64,000 nt of DNA, from NCBI GenBank assembly GCA_026874595.1, contig CM049308.1, forward strand, positions 11,187,501 to 11,251,500, given 5' to 3'. This DNA comes from Sipunculus nudus. Taxonomy: Eukaryota > Annelida > Sipuncula > Golfingiida > Sipunculidae. Each line of letters begins with the position of its first letter. Position 1 is the first letter of the stretch. Under the pieces are notes generated by a model, which was not told the origin of the DNA, searched no databases, and was given only the letters and a program-made list of their open reading frames with translations. Both the position numbers and the translations under genes were made by a program. This document shows positions 26,900 through 40,700 of the stretch, piece by piece.

Positions 26900-29800
26900 T
26901 TCCAACTGGGGTGGGCTATAAATAACAAATGATATTGTTTTAAAATATGAATAATCTTTATTTCATATTTGTCCATTGGGCACATAACATGAGAGTGAAT
27001 TACACTTGAGATAAACAGATAAGAACTTATCTACACTGGACAGAGCCAACAACATCTGGAACAGAATTTCTGATGGACCACACATCAACTCATCCGATAC
27101 ACCCCACCATACTAAATAAGCTTTTATTTTAAACATGGTAGTTAATGAACAAGAACCATGCACACTCATACCAGTATAACCATGTCAATGCCATGTGCAC
27201 ATACACAAACACTCAAAACTTTCACATTTTTTGTTAGAATTAGCATGAATTTTATAAACTGTAGCTTAAAAGATGCATAAAACTCTATTGATGTATCCTG
27301 TTCCTACAGCATTATTATTTCACCAAACGTCTCTTCAGTTTTAAATGAGGTTTATTCAGTGATATGCAGGCTGAATATTGCTCAAGTAATGATACAACAA
27401 AGCTTACACTGGCCTCAAATATTCCCATGAGACATGCTATACCATATAAGGAGTTTTGCTGCATTAATCATATAATAGTTTTATTTAGTATGACATGGAA
27501 AGCTGTATTCAGCACGACTATACATGTCATTTGGGATTTTAGTCATGTGACAAAAAAAGACATGACGGACACTGTTACCATGACAACTGTATTATCATCA
27601 TGAAATGCCATCATCACCAAGGTAACGCCAACCATCAGAATCCTCACCAAGCAATAAACTATCTGCTTAACAGCCAAATACTGAATAGACAAGTCACATG
27701 ACTTTGCTGCCATGACAACAAAGGCTTTGACTTGCGCTAATATGTCCTGTGCACCAATATATTTCAAACATTTCATAGCCTAAAATATCTTATTTTTAAA
27801 ATATATATATAAAAAAAAACAAATTGTAATGTACCTGAATTTTCTGCAATGATAATTATTCCTATGTACACATTTGACGTTGCTAACAAATATCTCATAC
27901 TCCGAGCAGCGACAGTCCAAATGTCAGATGAAGTCAACATTGATGTTATCACTGATTAAATAATTAAACTGAAATGGGAGTAATATTAGCACAGGTGCAA
28001 TGATATCAAAAGGTTAGTCAAATACTGGAATGATAATTTGGTTAATCTGGAATTCTATTGGATCAGTAAAATTATATCATGCCAATCATATCTGTGGCTG
28101 AAAATTAAGCAAAAAAGCAAGGATAACTGATTTAATGCTTTTCACAATAATCTTGACAATGATCAACACATTTTGACACTAATTAGATGAAGCACTTTTC
28201 TTAGTCTTCTGTACTGGGTAACTTTTGAAGAGCAGATGACATGAGATAAGGATGAACTGTACTTTTCCTTGTCACAAATGAAAATCTGAATAAATCTAAG
28301 AAAATATCATTATTGTAATTTAAGTTAAAATTCAAATGCTCGTCAGTGCTAAAAATAGCTCATGCTTGACACAATTGTTTGATTTACATTTTTCCTGTCA
28401 GCAATACACTGGAGCTTGAATCATCCTTTGTTTTCAACTTTTTTTGCAATCAGTCCATCATTTTACATGAATACACAACAGAACTTAAAAAATATCCATA
28501 TTTCCCTCAGTGTGCTTTAGTTCATTGACTGAAGGCAAGATGGCACTGAGGTGTAAACAGGGTATTCCCTCAATAACAACAATAGCCATCAGAGAAATAT
28601 TATATTAAATTTTACCATTAATTTGATCATACTGCACACTTCAAAATATCAGTATTACACAAATTAATCAACATCAATAATATATTAAAATGTTATCATA
28701 AGATTTTTATTTATCAGCTCATACTTTTCTTTTATTTTCAGACTGAAAAATCTTGTTCACTGTACGAATTTATTAAAATGTGGCGAATGTTTAACATATA
28801 CATAATGAAAAGATATTCCACATGTAATTTCGTACATATGTCAGCTACTTATATGAACCTGTATTCATGCATATACCACATGACATCTTGGTGGTAATGT
28901 CAAATTTACCCTGTTGCAATGCTAGTATTGCCAAATACATGTATAGTTCTTTAAAATCAAGGTAGCAAAGATTATATGCGTGACCAAATCTGGGTTACAT
29001 ACTCTACATACAATGCCTTGACATCTGTGAAATGTGTAGTAGTCAATACCTAAATATCTGGGTATTTTACACAACATTCAATACCTGAATATCTTGAAAG
29101 TTAACTATGTAATACCTTGAAATAAGGCCAATGTACACAATATATCAACCCTAGAAATGTAGGTAGCATACGTTAGATTGTTACCATTAGTACCTTGATC
29201 TCTGGTGGTTTATAACAAATACAGTACCTGGGAATCTGGACAGTTTTACTATTTGACACCATAATCTTCACATACACTGTCACACCTAAGCAATGCATAT
29301 ATTACTCCTAATACCTTTACAACTGTACAATTAATGTACAACACATTCAGAGCTGGACATTTAAATCACAGAAATCCTGAAGGATAAGGTAGAGGAAGGA
29401 TTACTGCAAGACTAAAGGCTTCAGTCAAGTACAAATATGTAGTCTGGTGGGAGGTGGTACAAACAGTGCCCCCTTTCTCTGCCCCTTACTGAACCGAGGG
29501 ACTGAACCAAGGGTGCTTTCCAGTGAATAACTTAAGGCATCAGACCTGCTTTCTTACTTACATATACAGCAGTCATCTTCATGAGGCCTGAGACCTTCCT
29601 GGTCTTGGATTGTGAAACAATGACCTTAGACTTCAAATAAATATACATGCAAACTATGCATGATACAAGCTCTTGAAAGCAAAACACACACACACAAAAT
29701 GCTCCATCATTTTGCATGGAGTGATTTAGACTTTCAGTGTTGCCCACTACTGTTGATAAGGATCAGCACAAAGTGTCAAACAAATCCAATTGCATTTCAA

Positions 29801-31611
29801 ACATTTAGTACAATTGTTTATAAATAGGTGGCACTCTCACCCAACCATCATGACACTGGTACTTCATAAGCCTCACATGACACAAAGTGCTGTATCACCG
29901 AGTAATCAAGATTCAGGAAAGACTAGAATGATCCAGTAACACTGACAACAATGGTCGTGTAAACATATTTTTGATGATCCAGCACCCAAACTAACTGAAA
30001 CTACAATGACTGTAGGCATTTTTCAGTTTCATTGTATTAAATACTGTGGTTGGCTTTATATTTGTGGGGTTAAAATTTTGCAATTTTAGCCTTTTCGCAT
30101 TCCGCAAGGGTTCCAATTTCATGATTTCACAATACCAAAGACATATACACAGGAGTATAACCATTATTATGTGAATTTATTATATAAAATATTAACAAAG
30201 ATATTGCTTGTTATTGTAAATGGCAAACAATTGGAAAGCTCTGATATTATTCAAGATATCAATCTTTGAACATACACACTCTGTCAGCCTTTTACTTTTC
30301 AACAAATCCTTCAATATTGGGACCTCTTATTTACGAAGGTTTTTTATTTTTAGTGACAATTCCCGTTTCGCACATATCGCGAATTTGAAACCCTTACAAA
30401 CAAAAAGGCAACCAAAGTATCTCACATTTGTGTACATGCTAAGGTCAGATAAATTGGTATATTATCAGAGAAGTCCACTGGGCCACATTAACCCGTTTCA
30501 AAAACACTGGCCTGCCTTGTGCTGATTTGCAGGAACATATAAACTCTTAGTATTAAACACTCTTTTACAAACCTCCAAGTCGTGTCTTCAAACATTAAAA
30601 TTCTGACATAGATCAACTTTACAACATATCTTGTGTTGATACATATTGTGATCCTGTCTTAAGGAGATGACCATATGCTACCTGAGAAAATCTTACCAGA
30701 AGTTGTTTGATACTTGAAAGATAGTGAATAATAGCACAAGATCATTTGATTTGCATGTATGTCATCAGGATGGTTCATAAATGCACAAGTCTTACTTTTC
30801 ACTACATTATAACAATCCTGACAATAATCCCTATCAAAGAGATAACAAACTGATTAAATTCTCAGTTTTAAAATGTCAAGTATATTAATTTGCAAGCTCT
30901 GGTTTGGACATGAGCATTTAATGTTAAACAGTACTTGTAACATAAATACCCAGCTATTAACATTCCTAGGTTTTAATGCACTATAAAACCGGCAGCGAGT
31001 CCAAAGATATTTTTGGTGGTGCATCTTTGAAAATTGTGAATAAACATAAAGAGTACGTGTTTCACTGCAAACAGGTTACTTACATTATTTACACTAACAC
31101 ACCCACACACACCCTCAGTGCTGGGTTTCTGCAATATGTGTATCAGCTAAAGCTTACTCTGACAGCACTTCATACGAAAATGGGAATGAGCAAGAGAGAT
31201 GACATAATGGGACTTTAGAACAATGACACCCCACCCCCTGACTGCTGTCAAACTTGTTAAAATAAGTAAATATTAATATTAACATCAACTAATATGACAT
31301 ACAGTCATATTTCATAAATGCATTCATAATCCAAATGAATTTTAGGATTAAAACTGACATGATGGTTTTCCATATTGTTTGAGGGTATTTCGCATATATC
31401 TGTATCCGACACAGATCAGCGTGATCCAGCTCTTTGAATATCATTTCATTTGGCAAGTTAACATCAAAAACTTTGGGATATTACCATAAATATGAGATAT
31501 CTCTGTGCCTCCGCACTCTTGCCCGACTGTCCTACGAGGCACTGCCAGCACACGGCATGCTGGGAATTTTATATAGTTTTTTCGAGACATGACTCTCGAG
31601 TAGTTCATGTA
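26900..31611 (-). other. RTF1 3' UTR and downstream flank
   Basis: This AT-rich stretch follows the RTF1 stop in the transcribed direction and no coding exon is recognised in it. No AATAAA occurs close to the stop. ATTAAA variants on the minus strand are near 30972 and 30917, and AATAAA is at 30348-30343 inside a MITE, so the 3' end cannot be fixed by eye. The only structured feature seen is the MITE at 30041-30420. Confidence 0.4.
30041..30420. mobile_element. 380-bp MITE in the RTF1 3' flank
   Basis: Left end ATACTGTGGTTGGCTTTATA. The right end, reverse-complemented, is ATACTTTGGTTGCCTTTTTG. The imperfect match extends about 50 bp. No coding. A related, truncated copy is at 56825-57075. 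No clear target duplication. Confidence 0.65.
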
Positions 31612-31712
31612 TCAGATTAATCCCTTCAGCTTTTTATAGTCCTGTAAATTAAGTGATCTTTTTGGAGCATTTTCTCGGCTAGTTGTCTTAAGTGGTATAC
31701 TCATGCCGGCAC
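31612..31712 (-). CDS. RTF1: RTF1 terminal exon l with stop
   Basis: The acceptor is ttttttacag/GT and the stop is TGA at 31614-31612. It encodes [20 protein letters not shown] then [12 protein letters not shown], the conserved RTF1 C-terminus (human ends RRSLNLEDYKKRRGLI). In yeast this end anchors Rtf1 to the Paf1 complex. Confidence 0.97.
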
Positions 31713-34700
31713 CTGTAAAAAAGTATAAAAAAACTGTAAAACTTATGATAATATACATTTTTTGCAAATTTATATGGTACCTTGATTCATAACAAGAGCA
31801 CTGCAAATGGTGCATGATATGCCCTTGGCATGGCTTGCAACCTCTGACCTCACTAAATATGCGTGAATTTTTATGAAAAGGTAATTCAGCTGAAAAAATC
31901 TATTGGTAAATATGTGACATGGGTTTCATGAAAATCCATAGGATTTTTTGGTATGTAACCAAGGTGTCTCCAAAGTGCTGTGACCTCTGACCTCATCAAA
32001 TATGCATGGACTTTGATGGAAATCGAATTTAGGCAAGATATTTTTATTGATTAACATTTCTGATGAGTTTTATCAAAATACTTCATATTCTTCATACGTT
32101 ATCGCTGCGACAGAACAAAGTAGCCTAGTGACCTGTGACCTTATTAAATATGCGTGGATATTGCCCATAATCAAACTTGGGCAAGATAATTTGTTGGTTA
32201 GTAGTTATGGTGGGTTTCGTGAAAATTCATCAAAGCCCTGGTAATTTATAGAAGCAACACTAAGACCAACAGTGGATATACCATAATACTTCTGTCATAT
32301 GATGGGCGTATAACAATTAACCATAGGGCGAGTGAAAGAGACTCGCCCAGTCCGGCAAGTACTTTGAAAAATTAATGCCAAGGCCTGTCTAACAGATGAT
32401 ATTTCTGCCCTGGTACTGATTGGAGTTTTTTTCATGTCAGTAGACTAAATTTTTCAGTTAAAAATGTAATAATAAAGATGGCCTTACTTGATAAAACTAG
32501 AATATCAGCAGAAGCTGACAAAAGCCCTCAGCCAAAAGAACAGTGTTTAGAGGTGGTAACAGTAACAAGTACTAAATATCTGTTCTCACATGGATGTATA
32601 TCTGTACATGTCTCAGTTATAAATTTAAAATGGAGAGGCATGAACCATGATTCATAACAAGTGACCCATGGGTCATGACGCTCAGCTGACTGGGAAGAGA
32701 TTCACAAAAGGAAATTTTATCACCAGAATGGTAGTATATACCCATTCAACTGAAGCATCAAACAGATTAACCAACAGGCCAAGATTTAGTCTGTATTTAT
32801 ATATCTCAAAAATAGAGAAAAATGTGTAAACTTTTAAAACTAGAATACGGGTAACCGACAAGTGACTACATGTATCTGCCAAAATCGGATAGTGAGGCAT
32901 GGATTGAGTGGCAAGGGGAAATAGAGTGAGGTATGTTGCATATTAGCATGGATGTCTGCAGCCTAAATGTGTATGTAGGTTGTGCCACCTACCACAAATC
33001 CAGAAATCTGTCCAAGTTGTATACACCTGCAAAATTTTAGGCAGAAAAGTCAAACCACTACATGTATATGAGCGATTTTTGCCCATGGCAGACAAACAGA
33101 CAAACACCGTGCAAAAATCTTTGCAGGTAACCCCTCCAGTTTTGTGTATGATAAAGACCTATGTGAGATCTAAACACATGCACAATTTTGGCCCAATCGG
33201 TCAAATGGTTCCTGAGATATGAGGTTGGATGTGTCCAGCGTTAACTAGAATGTAGGTGGCGCCACCTGTCATAAAATCAAGAAAGCTGTCCACGATGTAT
33301 TAACCTGCAAAATTTTAGGCAGTTATGTCGAACCACTACAGAGAAATGAGTAATTTTAGGCCACGGCAGACTAACAGACAGACGCTGTGCAAACATTGTT
33401 ACAGGTGGCGCCACCATTTTTTGTGTATGTTACAGAGCTATCAAAGGGCTACATTTGTATAAATTTTATTTCCTGATCGGTCAAACGGTTCCCGAGATAT
33501 AAGCTTGGATGTCATCAGCATGAACGTGAACATAGGTGGCGCCACCTGTCATAAAATCAAGAAAGCTATCCTGGATGTATACACATGACGAATTTCAGGT
33601 GAATTAGTCAATTCACTGCAGAGATATGAGTGATTTTAACCCAAGGCAGATGAACAGATGGACACTGTGCAAACATGGTTACAGGTGGCGCCACCATTTT
33701 TTGTGTATGTTATAAAGCAATCCAAGGGCTACATTTGTATCAATTTTATTTCCTGATCGGTCAAACGGTTCCCAAGATATGAGGGTTTATGAGTAGAAAC
33801 AGACCCACAAATGGACACTGGATAGAGAGGAAAGGTCAGAGGTCAATGCAAATTGGTTAGGCACCAGTTCACATGTGACCCGATAATAGGTGTAAGTTTG
33901 GGAAAAATCGGTCCATTAGTCTCTGAGGAGCTCTCTGGAAACGAACGCCGCCACGGCGGAGGAACTCGGTCAAAAACATAGTATCCGCAAAACTTCGTTT
34001 TGGCGGATACAAAAATACAGGTGGCTCCACCAGTCTGCAGAAACTAATAAAAACACTTAATGGTCAATATCCATGCAAAAAATCATGGTGATCTCTGCAT
34101 TAGTTGTTCAGATACTTCAGTTTTTGTATCAAATTGTCCATTATTCTGAGGGATACTTCGGAGTCCTATAGCTTGAAGGATATGGGTAACAGAGACCTAA
34201 TTTCAAGTTTCCACAGGCACCTTTCATGGGCCTCCTTGCATGACAAGAATGAAGATTCTAGGTCCAGTTGTTGCGATTTGTATCCTGTTGACAGATAACC
34301 ACATCTTTAAAGGTCTCAAAAAAAAGAAAAAAATTCGTAAAAATTTGAAAAAAAAATAGAGGTGGCACACCCAGTCTGCAGAAACTGATGGAACAGCTCA
34401 TGATCAATATGTATGCCAAAAATCATGACCATCAGTGTTGTAGTTATTGAAATACTGCAGTTTTTGTATCAAATTTTCCATTATTCATGGGGGGGGGGGG
34501 GGGTATTTTGGACCCATACAGCTTAAAGAATATGGGTAACAGAGACCTAATTTCAAGTTTCCATGGAGACTTTTCATGGGTCTCCCTGTGTGTCAAGAAT
34601 GAAGATTCTTGGTCCAGTTTTTATGATTTGTGCCCTGTTAACAGATGTTCACATTTTTAAAGGTCTCAAAAATAGAGAAAAAAATTCGTGAAAAATTGAA

Positions 34701-37700
34701 AAATACAGGTGGCGCCACCAGTCTGCAGGAAGTGATGTAACATCTCATGATCAATATGTACGCCAAAAATCATGACCATCAGTCAAGTAGTTAATGAGAT
34801 ATTGAAGTTTTTGTATGAAATTTTTTACTTTTCTGGGAGGTACTTTGGGGCCACAAAGCTAGAAGGATATGAGTAACAGAGACCAAATTTCAGGTTTCCA
34901 TGGAGACTTATCATGGGTCTCCCTGTGTGTCAAGAACGAAGATTCTAGGTCCAGTCGTTACGATTTGTACCCTGTTGACAGATAACTACATCCTTAAAGG
35001 TCTCAAAAATGGAGAAAACAATTTGTGAACATTGAAAAATACAGGTAGCGCCACCAGTCTGCAAAAACTGATGAAACATCTCATGATCAATATGTATGTC
35101 GAAAATCATGACCATCAGTGATGTAGTTAATGAGATATTGAAGTTTTTGTATGAAATTTTTGACTATTCTGGGGGGTAATTTTGGGCCCCATAGCTCAAA
35201 GGATATGGGTAACAGAGACCTAATTTCTGGTTTCCATGGAGACTTTTCATAGGTCTCTCAGTGTGTCGAAAATGAAGATTCTAGGTCCAGTCGTTACGAT
35301 TTGTGCCACGCTAACAGATGACAGCATCCTCAAAGGTCTCAAAAATAGAGGAAAAAATCGTAAAAAATCAAACGGTACAGGTGGCGCCACCAGTCTGCAG
35401 GAACTGATCGAACATCTCATGATCAATATGTATGCCAAAAATGAAGACCATCAGTGATGTAGTTATTGAGATATTGAAGTTTTTGTATGAAATTTTTTAC
35501 TATTCTGGGGGGTACTTTGGGGCCCGATAGCTCAAAGGATATGGGTAACAGAGACCTAATTTCTGGTTTCCAAGGAGATTTTTCATGGACCTCTCAGTGT
35601 GTCAAGAATTAAGATTCTAAGTCCAGTCTTTATGATTTGTGTCTTGTTAACAGATGTTCACATTTTTAAAGGTCTCAAAAATAGAGAAAAAAATTCGTAA
35701 AAAATTGAAAAATACAGGTGGCGCCACCAGTCTGCAGGAAGTGATGTAACATCTCATGATCAATATGTATGCCAAAAATCATGACCATCAGTCAAGTAGT
35801 TAATGAGGTATTGAAGTTTTTGTATGAAATTTTTGACTTTTCTGGGGGGTACTTTGGGGCCCCATAGCTCGAAGGATATGGGTAACAGAGACCTAATTTC
35901 TGGTTTCCAAGGAGATTTTTTATGGACCTCTCAGAATCCCAAGTTACAAGGTTCTAGGTCCAGCAGTTACGATTTGTGCCTGGTTAACGGACGGACAGAC
36001 GGACAGACGGACAGACGGACGACGGACAAAGAGTGATCGCTATAGCTCAGATGACTTTCAGTCAGCTGAGCTAAAAATCCACCAAATGTTTCCTGAAAAA
36101 TAAGCTTCTAAGTTTTATTCTATTATCAGCTCTGTGACCATGAAAAGTATGTCAAGGTCACCCATCTTTGAACTTGACCGAGATTTTGTCGATATACAGC
36201 TTCACCAAAGAAATAAAATTCCTATTGTGAATCCTTTTAGAGATATCCCGCTCACAAGGCCAAAGTTGAAAAATCCAAGAAAAATTCATTAAAAATAAGA
36301 AATTGCAGGTGGCACCACCAAACTTGTGCAGCAGTTACAGACCATCACTCCCTATGATCATAGTAAGTATTGTGAAAATCCAGCCAATGGTTCCTGAGAA
36401 TTAAGCTTCTAAATGTTTTTTCAGCTCTAAAACGTAGAAAAATAGGTCAAGGTCACCCATCTTCGAACTTGACCGAGATTTTGTCAATATACATCTTCAC
36501 CGAAAAAATAAAATTCCTACGGTGAATCCTTTTAAAGATATCCCGCTCACAAGCCCAAAGTTGAAAAATCCGATAAAAATTCATTAAAAATCAGATATTG
36601 TAGGTGGCACCACCAAACTTGTGTAGCAGGTACAGATTATCAGTCCCAATAATCATAGTTAGTTTTGTGAAAATCCACCAAATGGTTCCTGAGTAATTAG
36701 CATCTAAGTGTTATTCTATAATCAGCTCTAAAATGTAGAAAAATAGGTCAAGGTCACCCATCTTCGAACTTGACCGAGATTTTGTCGATATACATCTTTA
36801 CCAAGGAAATAAAATTCTGACGGTGAATCCTTTTCAAGATATCCCGCTCACAAGGTAAAAGTAAACGGACGCCGGACGGACAGACGGACGGACGGACAGC
36901 TTGGGTGACGACAATAGCCCAGCAGCCTAAGGGCTGAGGGCTAAAAAAATGTTCAAGTCCAGGAATAGATTAACCTTTGGAAAAAAAGTTTCTAAAAGTC
37001 TACCAATATAAATAAAAATTTTGCTGATTAAAGACAGAAGTGATCAATGTAATCAAGAAAATGGCAAGGTAAATATGGCATCTATGGTCAAATATCATCC
37101 ATGTAAGCCATATTAAAATAGAGTGGACATCAGAATACAAATTCATCAACTGAAGAGTGCATAATATCAATAGTGCCATTTAGTGAGAGATTACAACATT
37201 ACCTTCTGATGGAACATCTAGGTCAATTTTTATATCAAAATCATGGACTGCAAAGAGATCATGTGACTGCTGCCCCCCTCTGTCATCATTCCTGCCTTTA
37301 CTGCCTGGGTCACCATCCTGTTGAGAGAATACACAGTTAATTATACACACAGAAATGCAGGGATGTGCAGTTTGTATGTCTTACAACAATAGAACCTGGA
37401 AAACAAGTGGTCACATACCATGACATGAAACTGCAACACAAGCAGCAAGCGTTTTCAGTTCATCATATTACACAGAAAGTAACATGACTTAACAAGTATC
37501 ACGCCAAAATAATCTTGGTAATAGATAATAATTATACATGGGTACTGGGTAAGCACATTAAATCAACTGTTGAAAACAGATGCTTTCCTCACTGAGACAC
37601 AGAGATAATTATCTAATGACTGACCATCAGTCATGGGACATAAATAAGAAATTTACCAATATTATGTTTTTACTGAAAAGGTATCTCCTTCCAGTGAACA

Positions 37701-40700
37701 GGAACCTTACGAGTCTTAGTCTAATGGCCCACTGACATGGCAGATGTTTCTATTTTAGGTATATGAACTTGGCTGTGTACATGTGCAATTAAGCTGGTAA
37801 ATCTGTTATAAAACTGATATGTAATAAAGCTCATGAAATCAAAATAATATTTAAACTAAACATATTAATCATGTACAGGACCTTTTGTAACAAATTAAAA
37901 TAATAGAAGTTTTAGGACTGAAATGCATAAAAATGTGTGAAAATACTGAACAAATGTGCAGAAAACTACAAGTACAGGGAAGCATGCAAATAGTTTTCCA
38001 GTGAAATCTAGCCTTATGACCACCAAACCATCATGACCGTCCAAAAAAAACGACCACTATTTTTGGTCTAGGACTAATGTAAATAATCATAAAAACCTCC
38101 TGCTAACACGTACATACCATTAATATGACCACTCTAGCTGGTCCCCTTGGTGGTCACGTTCGCTAAATTTCACTGTATGGTAAAGCCAGCCAATGAGCAG
38201 GCGGAGACTAATAAATGAATAGTCAACATTGTTCTACGCATTTAACATCATTAATCATAATTTGTATGAAGACATCCTACGGGTAAACAGCATGACAAAA
38301 CACAGTGCACCTTTACAACTGAAAGTACAGTTTTTAGTACAAACTACATGCAATGGTCATGAAATTGTGTAATAAAAGCAACTAATGAAACAAACATCAA
38401 GAAAATTCAATATCAACATTCCTTCATTCAAAAACTCATTTTCAATATCGAAAGCTCCTGAAAGAAAGTATTTATTTTCTGACCCATTGTCATTTGACAC
38501 AGAAGGGAAAATCAATGATCAGAAGAATAAAACACCTCCAGCCAATATACTACCGGTATATCAATACTGTTGATTATGACTGGAGTGACTCTTGAAGTGG
38601 TAAATAGACATTATATAAAAATGTACAAAAAAATCACAAAATAAATTTAATGTTAAGATAAACCTAAACTAAAGAGCATTCTAGGGAAAGAGAAGCAAAT
38701 AAGGAATAGAAAATTGTAGAAAACAGAAAATAGCACAAGGATTCAGAGTAGGATCTACTTTCAGGCGAGAGCAACCAGTACACACTGGTAAATCAAGAAC
38801 CACTGGGGATTCACAGCCCAGTCCCAGGCTATCTTCATATTATGAACAGTTGTAGAGAGCTTATTTTACACATGTCTCAGCAAATGCTGCAGTTAAGTGT
38901 TAATTAAGAATTTTCTGGGTTTTCTCTTGTTGTCTTATATATATATATTACAACAGTTGCACAGGACAAAACAAAATATATGTTAAATGACTATCCTTTT
39001 CACAAGCAAATTCTAGTTAATGAACAACCTACTTAGAAATTTATCTCTGAACAATAGTTTGAAAGCTCAAACTGGTTGTACAGTATATTAGCTGTTCACA
39101 TGTATACCTTAAACTTCCAATAACTGCCTCCTACAGGGAAGCTTTTATTATATACACCACCTGTTATCAAGCAGTTGCTGTCTGATAAGACTGCAACACT
39201 CTGGTATATGTCAAACTTGAGATATGTAAAAGGAAGCATCTATACTAGGTCACCATGACCTGGCACTATTAATACTGGTACTATTAAAAATACTGGTACT
39301 AATATTAATAGTAATATTTACCTGGTACAAATACAAAATTATCATATAATTAAATTAACATTCTAAGAAAAACTGATCAAATGTAAAATCCTTAAAGTTC
39401 ATAAAAAGGTCTTGAAAGTTGAAATATGCCTATAACTTTGTGTGCCATATACTCTGAAAATGATCGGAAATAAAGACATCAAGATACAGGTGGCCAAGGG
39501 GTTATGATGCTCAGCAGAATGTGAGACACAAGTCAAGGGATCAGCACATAAATAAATATAAATTTAAATATAAATAAATGCAAAATATTTCACTTCTGAG
39601 CTGCTTGGCAGATGGCTAGATAGACTGAGGATTGGTCATCACTGTAGCTCAGATGAATTACAGTTACCTGAGCTAAAAATGCATATAAATAAAGCTATCC
39701 TGGATCAAAAGACAAACCTAGCTGTCATTTTAGCACCTTGCGATTGTGCCTGCAGTGAATTCTTTTAAATTTGTTTAATAGGCTTCAAATGTGACATGTC
39801 CACTGTATTTCTAAGTCTCAAAATATTATTAAAATGTGTAAAATTGAAAAGAAATGTAGATGATTTCATCTATCTTGCTCATATGCAAACTTTGCATGGC
39901 AAAGGCTATAGATGATCAATAACCGTACAAAATTTCAGTTAAATCCATGCACTCATTGTCAAGATATCTCATCTAAAGTATCAATTTAAGACTTGAACAG
40001 TAAACAATATTAAAATTTTGCAATTGTCTCTGCAACAGTTCTGAAGAATTCTGATTTGACAAAGATATTTGTGGGGATGTTGCAGTTCCTTTTAATTTTA
40101 TGGGTAAATGCAAAATTTTTGTTTTGCAGCCTGTGCACTAACACAAATCTGATTTTCTAATTTTAAGTGCTCAAAGTGGACCAAAGTATGCATAGCTTGC
40201 AGAATACAAGTCACTGTGACCAAATGTCAGAATACCAGTTTCTAGATCTAACAGTTTAGATTGGTGCCCTGTTACTGGACAGCCATATAAACAATTATCA
40301 GTTTTGCTCAGGTGACTCAAAGTCAGCTGAGCTAAAACCCCAATAAAATGGCCTGTTACACATATAACACAATATACACAATCATGAGAATAACTTAAAG
40401 AGGTACAACTGGTGTTCATCCCATTCAGCTGTTCAGAGGAATATAGCATTATTACAAGTTTCTACAAAATCATGTGCAATCTCAAAACAGTGCATAAAAC
40501 AAGCCAGGTATTGAGTGCTCATGTAACATGCATATATAACAATGTAACAGCATGAAGCATACAAGAAGTCGTGTGAAAACTAATCTATGTATCTAACTAT
40601 ATACAAGATCATGCAGGTTCAAACTCAAGGCTACCGGTACCTTTCTGTAGTTCACCCAGTCTTTCCGGCCTTCCTGTATTTGGGAAACAGAAACCAAACC

